NCBI GenBank assembly: GCA_946482595.1
Contig: CAMLSD010000043.1
Span: forward strand, 1-39,187
Direction of reading: 5' to 3'
From: an uncultured Comamonadaceae bacterium
GTDB lineage: Bacteria > Pseudomonadota > Gammaproteobacteria > Burkholderiales > Burkholderiaceae
DNA length: 39,187 nt
Of the stretch, positions 1 to 8,193 are shown piece by piece. Both the position numbers and the translations under genes were made by a program. Under the pieces are notes generated by a model that worked only from the letters and a program-made list of their open reading frames with translations, was not told where the DNA came from and did no database searches. How positions within the stretch are numbered: the first letter of the stretch is position 1; each line of letters opens with the position of its first letter.

Positions 1-51
1 TCGAAGCGTCAGGACATCCGGGTGTTCATCGTGGCGCGCAAACCGGCCTGA
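1..51 (+). CDS. C-terminal end of a gene cut by the window edge
   Basis: The first 16 codons are open and end in TGA at 49-51; the peptide ends in IVARKPA. The beta-strand-like RVFIVARKP ending is common at the C-terminus of Rossmann-fold methyltransferases, but 16 residues are too few to assign a family. It converges with the minus-strand gene ending at 77, leaving 25 bases between them. Confidence 0.45.
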   Translation, partial: SKRQDIRVFIVARKPA

Positions 52-76
52 GCCGAAAGGCCGGCGCGTGCAGGCG

Positions 77-319
77 CTACATCGGCGGCGGCGCGTCCCT
101 CGCCGAGCGAGCCTCCCGGCGCGCCCGCCAGGCGGCCACCAGGCCGGCCACGATCATCAGCCAGCCGACCGGGGCCAGGATGTCCAGGGCGGGCAGAAGA
201 AAACCGAAGTCCAGGAACCACGGCGCACTGGCCATCAGGCCTCCGACCAGGATGAGTCGGGCGGCAACAGCCTCGCCGCGCGGGAGTGGCCGGCCGCTGC
301 GGCGCCTGATGCGACTCAT
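77..319 (-). CDS. Small two-helix membrane protein coupled to the NERD helicase gene
   Basis: An 80-residue protein of unknown function. The first 18 residues are strongly basic (repeated Arg). Two hydrophobic segments follow, at about residues 20-38 and 40-63, and then an Arg-rich tail, giving a predicted helical hairpin in the inner membrane. The ATG at 319-317 overlaps the helicase stop codon in an ATGA arrangement, so the two are almost certainly translated from one message by coupling. No family was recognised. The coupling is seen directly; any working link with the helicase is inference. It could be a membrane anchor or simply a housekeeping passenger. Confidence 0.6.
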   Translation of the reverse strand: MSRIRRRSGRPLPRGEAVAARLILVGGLMASAPWFLDFGFLLPALDILAPVGWLMIVAGLVAAWRARREARSARDAPPPM

Positions 320-2142
320 CCGGCACCAGCGCCCAGGGCGAGGGCCAACTGATGGGTGGCGCGGGTGGCGGCCACGTAGACGAGTCGGCCCTCTTCACGC
401 ACATCTTCGGGTGTCAGTGTCTCCCCCATGCGCCGGTCGCCCAGCAGGGCCACCACGGGGAACTCCAGGCCCTTGCTGGCATGCATGGTCATGACGTGAA
501 TGCGGTCGGACAGCGGTTGGTACTGCCCTGTCTTGCGTCGCACGGCATGGGGCAGGCTGCGTCGGCGCAGGGCGGTCTCGCAGGCGTCGAGTGCACGCCA
601 GTCGCGGCACAGCACAGCCATGTCGCCCCAGGCCTGCCCTGACTCGTGCGAGCTGGCCAGCCAGTCGACCAGGCGCTCCGCACGTTGCGCCAGCGTGGGC
701 AGGTCGATGACCAGTGGCGCAGGCCCGTCGCGACCGCAACTCACGGGCTGGACATGCGGAACATGGTCGTCATCAACGTCGGGTGGTGTCACCGGTGGCG
801 ATTCGGGCGCGAGCAACTCGGCAGCCGCTGCACTGGCGGTCTGCAGGATCTGGCGCGTGTTGCGATAGTTGACCTTCAGGATGGCGGTGCGGCCCTGCGC
901 CTGGATGCCCACGCTCTTGAAGCTGAAGCGCCGGCCGGCCCGCTGCCGGGCATAGATGCTCTGCGCATCGTCATACAGCACCAGCAGGCTCTGAGTCGCT
1001 GGGTCGACCATCTGCACCACCAGCTTGAACCATTCGGGGGCAAAGTCGTGCCCTTCGTCGATCATGACGGCGTGGTACTGGCCGGTGGGGATGTGCCCGC
1101 GCTCGACGCCGCGTATCACGCGGTCGACCATGTCGGCCATCTTCGTCTCCACCGGCAGGTTCGGCGCGGGCAGCGTCTGGCCATACGCCACCAGCTGGTC
1201 GCGACACCACTTGTGAAAGTGCACCACCACGACACGTTCGCTCAGGCCCCTGGCCTTCATCGTGGCCGCCAGGCGCACGGCCAGCGGCTCGTTGTAGCAG
1301 AGCACGAGGATGGGCTTGCCGTCGGCGTGCGTGCGCGCGAGCAGCTCGGCGCGATAGCCCAGGATCATGGTCTTGCCCGAGCCGGCCACACCATGCACGA
1401 CACGATGGCCATCGCCCAGGCTGCGTGCAAGCTGCTCCTGTTGCAGGTCCATCACACGCACGATGTCGGGGACCTCGGCTTCGGCCGGGTGCTCGTCGAA
1501 CAGCCCGGCCTGCTCGGGGATGCGCACCTGGGGGAACAGGATCCACCGCACGCGGTCGATCTGAGGCAGGCTCAGCGGGCGGCCCATGAGGTACGGGAAC
1601 ATCTCCCAGAGCCTGCTCTGGAAGGACTCCGGCTCGACGCTGTCCGTCATTTCGTCAGCGCAGATCACGCGGTGGGCTTCGATGGCCCGGTGCAGCTCGG
1701 CAGCCTGGAACTGCCGACGCGTGATGTGGGTGAACACCACGCCGTAGGTCCAGGGAAATGCGGGCTTGCCGCGGTAGGGTCCGTCTGCGTGGACAAGCTG
1801 GCGGTCGCGTGACAGGGCGTCGATCACCTCATGCGCATGGTGCCGCGCCTGGGCAAAGGGGCTGGCCACCGATTTGAGTTCGCCGCCCGGTGCGATCAGC
1901 CAGGTGTCGCGGTCAGCCTGGCGGATCGTATCGAGCCGCCAGTCCTTCACTTCCAGGATCAGCAGGCCGCGGCTGGGGTGCAGCACGATGAAGTCGGGGT
2001 GGACCTGGCGCGGGCCGACCGGCACGTCGTACCAGAGCAGGTAGTCGGCATCTAGCTTGTCTTCCAGGCGCTCGGCAAGACGGCGTTCGCCGGGCGTCAT
2101 GCGCGAGGCGCAGCTGCCGCGCGCTGGAATCAGGACAGCCAT
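316..2142 (-). CDS. NERD-domain UvrD/Rep-like superfamily 1 helicase
   Basis: A 608-residue DNA repair-type helicase with an N-terminal nuclease-related domain. The NERD part (about residues 15-160) keeps the PD-(D/E)xK pattern: Asp50 in HPDF and Glu64-x-Lys66 in LEVKDW. The motor starts near residue 230 with Walker A GVAGSGKT (251-258), motif II IDEGHDF (361-367), motif III-like LYDDAQSIY, then NYRNT, the motif V stretch MTMHASKGLEFP and motif VI VYVAATRA. The ATG at 2142 was chosen because GAGGAG lies 12 bases upstream; an upstream extension of the frame has no such site. Family knowledge: SF1A helicases move 3' to 5' and NERD domains are predicted nucleases. Its role in repair or phage defence is not known. 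The next gene overlaps its stop. Confidence 0.88.
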   Translation of the reverse strand: MAVLIPARGSCASRMTPGERRLAERLEDKLDADYLLWYDVPVGPRQVHPDFIVLHPSRGLLILEVKDWRLDTIRQADRDTWLIAPGGELKSVASPFAQARHHAHEVIDALSRDRQLVHADGPYRGKPAFPWTYGVVFTHITRRQFQAAELHRAIEAHRVICADEMTDSVEPESFQSRLWEMFPYLMGRPLSLPQIDRVRWILFPQVRIPEQAGLFDEHPAEAEVPDIVRVMDLQQEQLARSLGDGHRVVHGVAGSGKTMILGYRAELLARTHADGKPILVLCYNEPLAVRLAATMKARGLSERVVVVHFHKWCRDQLVAYGQTLPAPNLPVETKMADMVDRVIRGVERGHIPTGQYHAVMIDEGHDFAPEWFKLVVQMVDPATQSLLVLYDDAQSIYARQRAGRRFSFKSVGIQAQGRTAILKVNYRNTRQILQTASAAAAELLAPESPPVTPPDVDDDHVPHVQPVSCGRDGPAPLVIDLPTLAQRAERLVDWLASSHESGQAWGDMAVLCRDWRALDACETALRRRSLPHAVRRKTGQYQPLSDRIHVMTMHASKGLEFPVVALLGDRRMGETLTPEDVREEGRLVYVAATRATHQLALALGAGAG

Positions 2143-2187
2143 GGGATTGCGGTACTCCTCGACGGTGCAGTGGGCATGAACCCACCG

Positions 2188-2216
2188 ATTGCAGAGGCAA
2201 GTCCGCGCCCGGTCAA
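2188..2216 (-). promoter_or_regulatory. Candidate sigma-70 promoter for the NERD helicase operon
   Basis: On the minus strand TTGACC (2216-2211) is followed after exactly 17 bases by TGCAAT (2193-2188). Both hexamers match the consensus at 4-5 of 6 positions. Predicted transcription would start near 2181, leaving a leader of about 40 bases that carries the GAGGAG site. Just upstream is a CCCCC-GGAA-GGGGG hairpin (2217-2230), which may end the chemotaxis transcript. Confidence 0.45.
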
Positions 2217-2304
2217 CCCCCGGAAGGGGGAGCCCGGCGCCCGCAAGCGCGACTTGTCTCACGCTTTGGCCCGCGGTTGTACCCGGCATGGGCCGGGCGG
2301 TGGG

Positions 2305-4077
2305 TCAGAAGGTTTCCCAGTCGTCGTCTGCGCCGGCGGCGACGGCCTCGCGGCGGGCCGGGGCGGGTGCCGGAGCCGTCGGTGCCGGGGCGGCGGCACG
2401 CGGGCTGGTTGCCGGGGTGGATGGCACGGCCTTGGCGGCGGGCCGCGGGGTGGTGGTGGTGGTGGTGGTGGTGGCCCGCGCCGCGGCGGGGCGCGATGCC
2501 TGCGGGGCCGGAGCGGTGGCGTCGGCCTGGGCCGACAGGCGGAACACGGCCACCGCGGCGGCGAGCTTGCGGGCCTGCTGCTCCAGGCTGCCGGCGGCCG
2601 CGGCGCTTTCTTCCACCAGCGCGGCGTTCTGCTGCGTCACCTGGTCCATCTGCGACACGGCCTGGTTGACCTGGCCGATGCCGGCGCTCTGCTCGTTCAT
2701 CGAGCTGGCGATCTCACCGATCAGGTCGGCCACCTTGCGCACCTGCTGCACGATGTCCTGCATGGCCTGGCCGGCATCGGCTACCTGACGGGTGCCGGCC
2801 TCGACGCGGTCGACACTGGTGCCGATCAGCGCCTTGATCTCGCGGGCGGCACCGGCGCTGCGCTGGGCCAGCGTGCGCACTTCACCGGCCACCACCGCAA
2901 AACCGCGGCCCTGTTCACCGGCGCGGGCAGCCTCGACGGCGGCATTGAGCGCCAGGATGTTGGTCTGGAAGGCAATGCCGTCGATCACGCCGATGATGTC
3001 GGCGATCTTGCGGCTGCTGGCCGAGATCTCGTCCATCGTGCCGACCACCCGCCCCACGGTCTCACCGCCGCGGCTGGCGGCTTCGCTGGCCGAAATCGCC
3101 AGCTGGCTGGCCTGCTGCGCGTTGTCGGCCCCTTGCCGCACGGTGCTGGTGAGCTGCTCCATCGAGCTGGCGGTTTCCTGCAGGCTGGAGGCCTGCTGCT
3201 CGGTGCGGCTGGACAGGTCCTGGTTGCCGGCGGCGATCTGGCTGGACGCGGTCGTGACCGAATCGGCGCCGGTGCGCACCTCACTCACCACACGGCGCAG
3301 CGAGTCCAGCGTGCCGGCGAGCGCGCGTTGCAGCACCCCGATCTCGTCGCCGCGGTTCACCACGGCCTGGACGGTGAGGTCGCCCTGGGCCACCGCCTGC
3401 AGGCTGCCCACGACCCCGCCGATGGGCCGGGTGATCGAACGGGTCACCAGCACGCCGGCCGCTGCCGCCAGCAGGGCGCCGACCGCTGCTGCAACGAACA
3501 TCAGCATCGAGATCTGCTCGACCCGGGCGCTCGCCTGTGCGCTGGATTCGTCCATCAGCCGCTCCTGCAGTGCGCTGAGTGCGGCCAGTGACTTCATGTA
3601 GTCGAGCTGGCGCGGGCGCAGCTCGTCGAGCAGCAGGTCCTTGGCGGCGGCCATGTCGGCGGCGCGCACCCTGGCCTCGAAGGCGTCCAGCGCGGCGGTG
3701 TAGGCCGTGCGCTGGGTCAGCGTGGCGCTCAGCAGGGCACGGCCCTCGTCGCTGGTGATGCTGGTCTCGAGCTGGCGGTAGCGCTCGCCCACCGCCGTGC
3801 GCGAGGCGGCGATCTGCGTCAGCTCCTGCATGCTTTCTTCGGGCAGGTCGAGCAGCAGCAGGTTGCGCGCCTGCCGCGCCTGCTGGTTCAGGCCGTCATT
3901 GATGTCCGTCACCAGCTTGATCTTCGCGTAACGGTCCTTGGTGACGAGGTCGATGTCGTCCCGGATGGCGTCGAGCCCGAGGCGGGCTGCAGCCACGATG
4001 GCCAGCATCACGGCCAGGACCACGGCAAAAGCCATGCCCAGCCTGACGCCGATGCGCAGGTCTGCAAACTTGTTCAT
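2305..4077 (-). CDS. Methyl-accepting chemotaxis protein with CheR/CheB tether
   Basis: A 590-residue transmembrane chemoreceptor that signals to CheA/CheW. A first membrane helix (about residues 11-35) and a second (about 190-212) bracket a small periplasmic four-helix-bundle-type sensor domain. A HAMP domain follows, then a long coiled-coil signalling domain with the conserved hairpin tip around [20 protein letters not shown]. The tail is a flexible Ala/Pro/Thr linker with eight consecutive Thr residues, ending in DDDWETF, the pentapeptide tether (xWxxF) that binds methylation enzymes. The ATG has AGGGAG 10 bases upstream. The ligand cannot be read from the sequence. Its promoter appears to be of the flagellar sigma-28 type. 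Confidence 0.95.
   Translation of the reverse strand: MNKFADLRIGVRLGMAFAVVLAVMLAIVAAARLGLDAIRDDIDLVTKDRYAKIKLVTDINDGLNQQARQARNLLLLDLPEESMQELTQIAASRTAVGERYRQLETSITSDEGRALLSATLTQRTAYTAALDAFEARVRAADMAAAKDLLLDELRPRQLDYMKSLAALSALQERLMDESSAQASARVEQISMLMFVAAAVGALLAAAAGVLVTRSITRPIGGVVGSLQAVAQGDLTVQAVVNRGDEIGVLQRALAGTLDSLRRVVSEVRTGADSVTTASSQIAAGNQDLSSRTEQQASSLQETASSMEQLTSTVRQGADNAQQASQLAISASEAASRGGETVGRVVGTMDEISASSRKIADIIGVIDGIAFQTNILALNAAVEAARAGEQGRGFAVVAGEVRTLAQRSAGAAREIKALIGTSVDRVEAGTRQVADAGQAMQDIVQQVRKVADLIGEIASSMNEQSAGIGQVNQAVSQMDQVTQQNAALVEESAAAAGSLEQQARKLAAAVAVFRLSAQADATAPAPQASRPAAARATTTTTTTTPRPAAKAVPSTPATSPRAAAPAPTAPAPAPARREAVAAGADDDWETF
2449..2474. repeat. (GGT)8 trinucleotide microsatellite in the chemoreceptor linker
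   Basis: Eight perfect GGT units (2449-2472) plus GG, encoding eight Thr (ACC) on the minus strand in the linker before the tether. Unit gain or loss would keep the frame and change only linker length. Confidence 0.9.
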
Positions 4078-4122
4078 GGAACGGGAACTCCCTGTCTGGG
4101 TTATTGGAAGACTTCACGAGCC

Positions 4123-4149
4123 ATTTCGTCGCCGCTGCGGCAGACTTGA
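4123..4149 (-). promoter_or_regulatory. Candidate sigma-28 (FliA) promoter for the chemoreceptor gene
   Basis: The minus strand reads TCAAGTCT (4149-4142), 11 bases, then GACGAAAT (4130-4123). Against the flagellar consensus TAAAGTTT-N11-GCCGATAA this is 6/8 and 5/8 with the exact spacing. It lies 46 bases upstream of the ATG. The spacing and the downstream gene's function support it; the -10 element alone is weak. Confidence 0.45.
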
Positions 4150-4222
4150 GCCACCCGACCGCGTACAGTCAGGCGGGACGTGAAATTCGTGGCGCTTGCC
4201 ACCTGTGCCGGAGGTCCGTTGT

Positions 4223-4798
4223 ATGAATTCCCGCATGAATACCAGGCTGCGCCCGCTGCAGTCGCTCCTTTTCCTGAGCTGCGGCCTGGCGCTGAGTGGC
4301 GCTGTGGCGGCTCAGACCCTGACGGCCCGCAAGCCAGGCCTGTGGGAGCTCAAGACCACCCACCAGGGCGGCCCGATGGCCGACGCCCAGAAGCAGATGG
4401 AAGCGGCCATGGCCAGCATGCCGCCGGCCCAGCGCAAGCAGATGGAGGAGATGATGCGCAAGCAGGGCGTGGGTGTGGGCGGCCAGCCCGGCGTGATGCG
4501 CATCTGCGTGTCGCCCGCCATGGCCGCCCGCCAGGACTTCGCCCAGCCCGACCCCAAGGACAACTGCCAGCACAAGGTCACGCCGGTGTCGTCGAGCGAG
4601 GCGAAGTTCAGCTTCACCTGCAAGGGCGACGACGGCCCGAGCAGCGGCGAGGGCCGGCTGTGGGACCTGACGCCCGAGGGTTACAAATCGCAGATGAAGC
4701 TGCAATCCCGCCACGAGGGCAAGCCCGTGACCATGGATGTGCAGCAGTCGGCGCGGTGGGTGGGCGCCGACTGCCAGGGGATCAAGCCCTTGAACTGA
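4223..4798 (+). CDS. DUF3617-type secreted protein
   Basis: A 191-residue exported protein. An N-terminal signal peptide with a hydrophobic core (LLFLSCGLALSGAVAA) is followed by a likely signal peptidase site before QTLTARKPGLWE. The opening 'KPGLWE' strand, the Met/Gln-rich segment (KQMEAAMASMPPAQRKQMEE) and paired Cys residues in 'RICVS', 'DNCQHK', 'FTCKG' and 'ADCQG' fit the DUF3617 family, whose function is unknown. The ATG at 4223 has GGAGGT seven bases upstream and is preferred to an upstream in-frame start at 4196. It is transcribed away from the chemoreceptor gene and converges with the next gene. Confidence 0.8.
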   Translation: MNSRMNTRLRPLQSLLFLSCGLALSGAVAAQTLTARKPGLWELKTTHQGGPMADAQKQMEAAMASMPPAQRKQMEEMMRKQGVGVGGQPGVMRICVSPAMAARQDFAQPDPKDNCQHKVTPVSSSEAKFSFTCKGDDGPSSGEGRLWDLTPEGYKSQMKLQSRHEGKPVTMDVQQSARWVGADCQGIKPLN

Positions 4799-4804
4799 GC
4801 TGAA

Positions 4805-4856
4805 GGCGCGGTGCGGCTGCGCATGACGGCCACAGGGCCTGCGCACTCACCGCGCC
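4805..4856. terminator. Candidate bidirectional terminator hairpin
   Basis: Perfect 9-base arms GGCGCGGTG (4805-4813) and CACCGCGCC (4848-4856) lie between two convergent genes ending at 4798 and 4862. There is no T-run, so termination is inferred from position and symmetry only. Confidence 0.4.
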
Positions 4857-4861
4857 GAGGT

Positions 4862-5269
4862 TCAGGCAGCGCCGCTCAGGCCACCCGGCAGGCTGGGGTG
4901 CTGGCGGCGTTGCCAGGCCGACAGGCCCAGGTGCACCGCACCGGCCACCCCCAGCAGCACCAGGCTGCCCAGGCCCCAGACCACCCAGATCGCGGCCGGG
5001 ATCCACCCCAGCACCGGCGTGATCCACGGCAGCGATTCGGTCAGCGCCGCGATCGAGACCGTCACCGCCTGGCGGATGCCGTCGAGCCAGGCCGGGTCGA
5101 TCCACAGCGTGATCCAGGCGGGCCAGGGCAGGCTGGAGGCCGACTGCAGGCCCTTCATGGCTTCGTCGAGGTGCTCGACGGCCCAGCCGGCCATCCAGGC
5201 GGCCGAGCCGGCCAGCAGGGTCCAGACCAGGGCAATCAGGGCGGTGATGACCCACAGGGCGATTTTCAT
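4862..5269 (-). CDS. Trp-rich small membrane protein, function unknown
   Basis: A 135-residue protein with an N-terminal membrane helix (about residues 5-27), an amphipathic middle segment and a second long hydrophobic stretch (about 83-113), ending in a short polar tail. Thirteen Trp residues are unusually many for this length and cluster near the predicted membrane interfaces. No family was recognised. It lies 52 bases downstream of the MFS exporter gene on the same strand, so it may share that transcript. There is no strong ribosome binding site before its ATG at 5269. Confidence 0.6.
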   Translation of the reverse strand: MKIALWVITALIALVWTLLAGSAAWMAGWAVEHLDEAMKGLQSASSLPWPAWITLWIDPAWLDGIRQAVTVSIAALTESLPWITPVLGWIPAAIWVVWGLGSLVLLGVAGAVHLGLSAWQRRQHPSLPGGLSGAA

Positions 5270-5321
5270 CTGGGTGTGTCCCGAACAGAGTTGAACTGCC
5301 GGTCTGACCGTGCTGCCCGGT

Positions 5322-6872
5322 TCAAGTTCCGGACGTCGCCTCGACCCGCGCCTCCATGCCCCGGCGCAGGATGCGCGCCGACACCATGCTGGCGGCCAGC
5401 ACGATCAGCCCGCCCAGCAGGGCCACCATGCGCAGCGCGTCGGTGAAGGCCGCGCGCGCGTTGTCCAGCAGGGCCTGGCCGGCCGCACCACCGATCGACT
5501 CGGCGGTGGCCACGGCCGCGCCGATGGTCGCCAGCGTGGCCGTGGCGGTGTCGGCCGGCAGCTCGGGCGGGAGGTCGGGCTGCAGGGTGGCGCGGTACAG
5601 CACCGTGCCCAGGCTGCCGAACACCGCGATGCCCAGGGCGCCGCTGAACTCCGAGCTGGTCTCGGACAGCGCCGAGGCCGCACCGGCCCGCTCCGGCGGG
5701 GCCGAGGTGATGATCAGTTCATTGCCGATCGTGAACACCGGCGCCATGCCCAGGCTCATCACCAGCGTGCCCAGGATCAGCAGCGGCAGCGCGTGCGGCC
5801 CGCCGGTCAGCGCGATGATGCCGAAGCCCACGGCCGACACCACCTGGCCCCAGACCAGGATGCTCACCGCCGACACGCGTCGCGCCAGGCGCGGCGCCAG
5901 CAGCGAGCCCACCACGAACATCAGCGCCCACGGCACGGTGGCCAGCCCGGCGTGCAGCGGCGACAGGCCCAGCACACCCTGCAGGTACTGGGTGATGAAG
6001 ATGTACACACCGAACATGGCCAGGCACGACAGCGCATAGGCCGCGATCGTGGCGCTGAACGCCGGGCGGCGGAACAGCCGGGTGTCCAGCAGCGGGTAGT
6101 CGAGCCGGCCCTGGCGCCGCACGAAGACCCAGCCGATGCCCAGGCCGGCGGCCACACACAGGGCCGAGCCCCAGGCCAGGCCGTGTTCGGCCACCTGCTT
6201 GAGGCCATAGATGGTGGTCAGCACGGCCGTGAGCGACAGCGCCACGCTGGCCAGGTCGACGCGCCCGGCCTGCGGGTCGCGGTACTCCGGCAGCAGCCAG
6301 GGGCCCAGCGCCAGCAGCAGCACCATCACCGGCACGGCCACCAGGAACACCGACCCCCACCAGAAGTACTGCAGCAGCACACCGCCCACCACCGGCCCGA
6401 TCGCGCTGCCCACCGAAAACGCGGCGATCCACACCCCGATGGCGAACTGGCGCTCGTGTTCGTCATGGAACATGTTGCGGATCAGGGACAGCGTGGACGG
6501 CGCCAGCGTCGCGCCGGCCACGCCCAGCAGCGCCCGCATCAGCACCAGCATCCCGGCCGAGTCCGCAAACGCCGCGAGCGTGGAGGCCACCCCGAAGGCG
6601 GCCGCACCGATCATCAGCAGCCGGCGCCGGCCGATGCGGTCGCCCAGCGTGCCCATCGTGATCAGGAAGCCGGCCACCAGGAAGCCGTAGATGTCGATGA
6701 TCCACAGCAGCTGAGAGCCGGTGGGTTGGAGCTCGGCGGTGAGTGCCGGCACGGCCAGGTTCAGCACGGTCAGGTCCATCGCATAGACCAGGCAGGGCAG
6801 GGCGATGACGGCCAGGCCGATCCATTCGCGGCGGGTGGCCTTGGGGCCGGGGGTCGGGGTGTCAGCAGGCAT
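5322..6872 (-). CDS. DHA2-family MFS drug exporter (SmvA/EmrB/QacA-like)
   Basis: A 516-residue proton-driven exporter with about 14 membrane helices, the size and topology of the DHA2 family that expels cationic and lipophilic compounds. Visible motifs are the DLTVLNLAVPAL start of helix 1 (motif D1), motif A GTLGDRIGRRR in loop 2-3, and motif C in helix 5 (GSAIGPVVGGVL). The ATG at 6872 (MPADTPTPG) was chosen because it precedes the standard helix-1 sequence; the frame extends far upstream but there overlaps the regulator gene. The ribosome binding site is weak. A GlxA-type regulator gene lies directly upstream on the same strand and may control it. The substrate is unknown. Confidence 0.88.
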   Translation of the reverse strand: MPADTPTPGPKATRREWIGLAVIALPCLVYAMDLTVLNLAVPALTAELQPTGSQLLWIIDIYGFLVAGFLITMGTLGDRIGRRRLLMIGAAAFGVASTLAAFADSAGMLVLMRALLGVAGATLAPSTLSLIRNMFHDEHERQFAIGVWIAAFSVGSAIGPVVGGVLLQYFWWGSVFLVAVPVMVLLLALGPWLLPEYRDPQAGRVDLASVALSLTAVLTTIYGLKQVAEHGLAWGSALCVAAGLGIGWVFVRRQGRLDYPLLDTRLFRRPAFSATIAAYALSCLAMFGVYIFITQYLQGVLGLSPLHAGLATVPWALMFVVGSLLAPRLARRVSAVSILVWGQVVSAVGFGIIALTGGPHALPLLILGTLVMSLGMAPVFTIGNELIITSAPPERAGAASALSETSSEFSGALGIAVFGSLGTVLYRATLQPDLPPELPADTATATLATIGAAVATAESIGGAAGQALLDNARAAFTDALRMVALLGGLIVLAASMVSARILRRGMEARVEATSGT

Positions 6873-6972
6873 GCAGAGGCTTTCGCAGTCGTTGCGCGTG
6901 GCGCGTGTCAGTGCCAAGGACGCCAGGGCGGCGGGCTGGCCGACATCGATCAGCAAATATGGCACGGGCTCA

Positions 6973-6987
6973 TGACAGCCGCTGTCA
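6973..6987. promoter_or_regulatory. Palindromic operator candidate upstream of the MFS exporter
   Basis: TGACAG-CCG-CTGTCA, a perfect 15-base inverted repeat, lies in the 142-base gap between the AraC-type gene and the exporter gene, 101 bases upstream of the exporter ATG. Its position fits an operator. The binding protein is unknown; AraC-type proteins usually prefer direct repeats. Confidence 0.4.
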
Positions 6988-7014
6988 GGAGCGTGTAGGG
7001 TGTGTGCCGTGCGC

Positions 7015-8088
7015 TCAGACCTCGCGGCGCGCCTCGACCTGCCAGCGCGCCCGTGACGAACGCAGCGCAAAACGTTCACGGTAGCGTGATGGCGTTTCGC
7101 CCACATGGCGCATGAAGACCCGCCGGAAGGCGGCCGGGTCGGCATAGCCGCAGGCCTCCGCGACGGCCGGGATGCTGTCCAGCGTGATCTCCAGCAGCAC
7201 ACGGGCACGGCGGCAGCGCAGCAGGTGCAGGTGGTCCAGCGGCGTGTGGCCCAGCACCTGCTCGAAGTGCCGCAGCAGGGTGCGCGGGCTCACCGCCGCC
7301 GCCTCGGCCACCTCGTTCAGGCGATAGGGCCGCTCCAGGTGGGCGTTCATCCAGTCGATCGCACGCGCCAGGGTGCTGTCGCGGGTGGCGGCCAGGCGGT
7401 CGGCGCGTGCCGCCTGGGCGGTGGTGGCCTGGCGGTCGGGCTCGAAGCAGAAGGCGCTGCGGCAGGACTGCGCCAGGTCGTCGCCCGCGCCCAGCGCAAT
7501 CAGGCGCAGCACCATCTCGGGCAGGCTGTCGACATGGGTTGCGCTCCACAGCCGGCCGTCCTGCACCAGCGGGGCATCGGCCACGATGTGGATGTCCGGA
7601 AAGTCCTTCGTGAAGCCACCCAGGTACATCCAGGGCAGGGTCAGCCGGCGGCCCGCCAGGCGGCCGCTGCGGGCCGTGCACCACACCCCGTTGCCCAGGG
7701 TCATGACCACCTCGCCCGTGTCGATGGCCCGCGCGATGCGCTCCACCCAGTCGGTCAGGCGGGCCGACATCGTGCGCAGCATCGGCACATTGCGCGTGTG
7801 CAGGTGCGGCACCAGCAAGGCGCGGCGGGCCGGGTCGGCCGGTGCGGTGGCCGGGGTGGCAGGCTCACTGCCGGCATACAGCCGCCACATCGTGTCGCCC
7901 GGCGCCCAGGGGCGTGCGTCGGGCCCCAGCAACTGCCAGGTGAAGGCGGGGGGCCGGTCCTCGCCGTGGCGCAGCTGGTCGATGGTGTTGGCCGCCCGCA
8001 GCATGTCGAGCACCGTGAAGGCCGAGCCGAGCAGAAACCGCTCGTGCAGCAGCAGATCGACATGAAAGGGTGTGGCAGTGGCAGGCAC
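7015..8088 (-). CDS. GlxA-family AraC-type transcriptional regulator
   Basis: About 357 residues. The N-terminal two thirds is a DJ-1/PfpI-like (class I amidotransferase-like) sensor domain beginning FHVDLLLHERFLLGSAF. The C-terminal third holds two helix-turn-helix units: one around LNEVAEAAAVSPRTLLRHF and a second around IPAVAEACGYADPAAFRRVF, closing with the GETPSRYRERF signature of AraC proteins. The start is uncertain: GTG at 8088 is preferred because it sits just before the conserved domain, but a TTG at 8148 is also open. It diverges from the amidohydrolase gene (105 bases) and precedes the MFS exporter gene, so it may regulate either. Confidence 0.85.
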   Translation of the reverse strand: MPATATPFHVDLLLHERFLLGSAFTVLDMLRAANTIDQLRHGEDRPPAFTWQLLGPDARPWAPGDTMWRLYAGSEPATPATAPADPARRALLVPHLHTRNVPMLRTMSARLTDWVERIARAIDTGEVVMTLGNGVWCTARSGRLAGRRLTLPWMYLGGFTKDFPDIHIVADAPLVQDGRLWSATHVDSLPEMVLRLIALGAGDDLAQSCRSAFCFEPDRQATTAQAARADRLAATRDSTLARAIDWMNAHLERPYRLNEVAEAAAVSPRTLLRHFEQVLGHTPLDHLHLLRCRRARVLLEITLDSIPAVAEACGYADPAAFRRVFMRHVGETPSRYRERFALRSSRARWQVEARREV

Positions 8089-8193
8089 GGTGTGGCCAGA
8101 TCGGCTCGTTGAATGGCGATTCTGGCTGTGACACCTGCCGGGAGGCAAGCCCTAGCATGGCCTGCGTCGTCACCCAACCCCCTTCGAATCGCC

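Noticed and set aside
2449..2474. Possible CRISPR-like repeat
   Set aside because: It is a simple trinucleotide run within a coding region, without spacers.
2170..3591. Long open frame on the plus strand opposite the chemoreceptor
   Set aside because: Antisense shadow produced by GC-rich codons; low-complexity His/Gly/Ala-rich product with no domain, while the opposite strand has an unmistakable chemoreceptor.
5310..6998. 562-codon plus-strand open frame opposite the MFS exporter
   Set aside because: Gln/Arg/His-rich nonsense product; the minus strand has clear MFS motifs and topology.
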